A DNA stretch of 6,745 nt. Origin: Desulfurellales bacterium. Its GTDB lineage: Bacteria; Campylobacterota_A; Desulfurellia; Desulfurellales; Hippeaceae. The notes beneath the pieces were generated by a model. It saw only the letters and a program-made list of their open reading frames with translations, made no database searches and had not been told where the DNA came from. The stretch is from positions 1 to 6,745 of the forward strand of contig JALTDI010000198.1 in the NCBI GenBank assembly GCA_027074255.1, written 5' to 3'. Below, piece by piece: positions 6,379 through 6,745 of the stretch. Each line of letters opens with the position of its first letter. The stretch's first letter is position 1. Made by a program: the position numbers and the translations under genes.

Positions 6379-6745
6379 CTATTTATACAATCCTTCGCTT
6401 ATACTCCCATCCGGGAGCATAAAATCAGAATGAGGTTTGTGCTTTTCCTCCATTTGATAGCGAATGCAGCTTTCCCAATCACCCTTGCAGTATAATTCCA
6501 CCCACCTTCTATCCAATACTCCATCTTCATAGAATCTTTTTATCGGACATACCGGATACCATTTACAATCCTCAAGCAGCACATTCATCTTAGCGTAATT
6601 TTTTACTGTTTCTTTTTTAAAAGAGGGGTTGTAAAGTAGTGCAGCAGGGTGAGGCAGAGGAAATATTTTTCTTAATCCAGACCAAAAAAGCCTGCCGTAA
6701 ACCGTGTGAAATTCATCTTTGGGCAGCATAGCAATAGAGTATTTT
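6379..6745 (-). CDS. Uracil-DNA glycosylase-like protein, C-terminal part, 5' end outside window
   Basis: The frame is open to the right edge, so the internal Met at 6729 is probably not the true start; residues KYSIA precede it in frame. Numbering from that Met, residues 20-37 read RKIFPLPHPAALLYNPSF. This matches the conserved histidine motif (PxxHPAALLxNP) near the C-terminus of family 4/5-type uracil-DNA glycosylases, which remove uracil from DNA in base-excision repair. A C-terminal module follows with four cysteines, C55-x5-C61 and C81-x6-C88, a conserved-looking RRWVELYCKGDWESC segment and a final MLPDGSI. The module could bind a metal or iron-sulfur cluster in addition to the cluster known in family 4 enzymes, but this is inference. 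The gene lies 10 bases upstream of the MBL-fold gene. Active-site residues of the N-terminal half cannot be seen. Confidence 0.72.
   Translation of the reverse strand, partial: KYSIAMLPKDEFHTVYGRLFWSGLRKIFPLPHPAALLYNPSFKKETVKNYAKMNVLLEDCKWYPVCPIKRFYEDGVLDRRWVELYCKGDWESCIRYQMEEKHKPHSDFMLPDGSISEGLYK

Noticed and set aside
1..6745. A new defence, mobile or biosynthetic system spanning the window
   Set aside because: Every gene belongs to a widespread housekeeping or accessory family, transcription units are short and functionally mixed, and there are no transposases, integrases, direct repeats or sharp composition shifts.

Overview
This window is an AT-rich stretch of a bacterial chromosome carrying seven ordinary protein genes, two of them cut by the window edges. 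I see no mobile elements, CRISPR arrays, tRNA or rRNA. Coding density is high. Bacterial origin is supported by the 180-kDa-class NAD-glutamate dehydrogenase, Shine-Dalgarno sites on the minus-strand genes and sigma-70-like promoter hexamers. Protein style and base composition would fit an anaerobic or thermophilic lineage such as Deferribacterota or Desulfurellia (Hippea/Desulfurella). That assignment is a low-confidence impression.

Layout. Positions 1-2938 (minus) hold the first 979 codons of a large NAD-dependent glutamate dehydrogenase; its C-terminal part lies beyond the left edge. Just upstream, 2999-4232 (minus) is a two-gene unit in which hisF (histidine biosynthesis) overlaps a mog/moaB-type molybdenum cofactor gene by 14 bases. 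A 112-bp divergent promoter region (4233-4344) separates hisF from a plus-strand pair: a PaaI-like hotdog thioesterase (4345-4821) and a ubiquitin-like/Mut7-C zinc-ribbon protein (4880-5620). A 109-bp convergent gap follows, with a possible terminator for the minus strand. The right end (minus) holds an MBL-fold hydrolase (5730-6368) downstream of the 3' end of a uracil-DNA glycosylase-like gene (6379-6745) that enters from the right edge.

The genes do not form an obvious single pathway: amino-acid catabolism, histidine synthesis, cofactor synthesis, a thioesterase, a putative nuclease, a metallo-hydrolase and DNA repair sit side by side as short transcription units. The most notable sequence-level signals concern expression. 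The two plus-strand genes lack Shine-Dalgarno sites, and the thioesterase has a promoter whose predicted start point falls on the A of its ATG, suggesting a leaderless mRNA. The four minus-strand genes whose starts are visible all have clear Shine-Dalgarno sites. I found no convincing evidence of a previously undescribed multi-gene system here.
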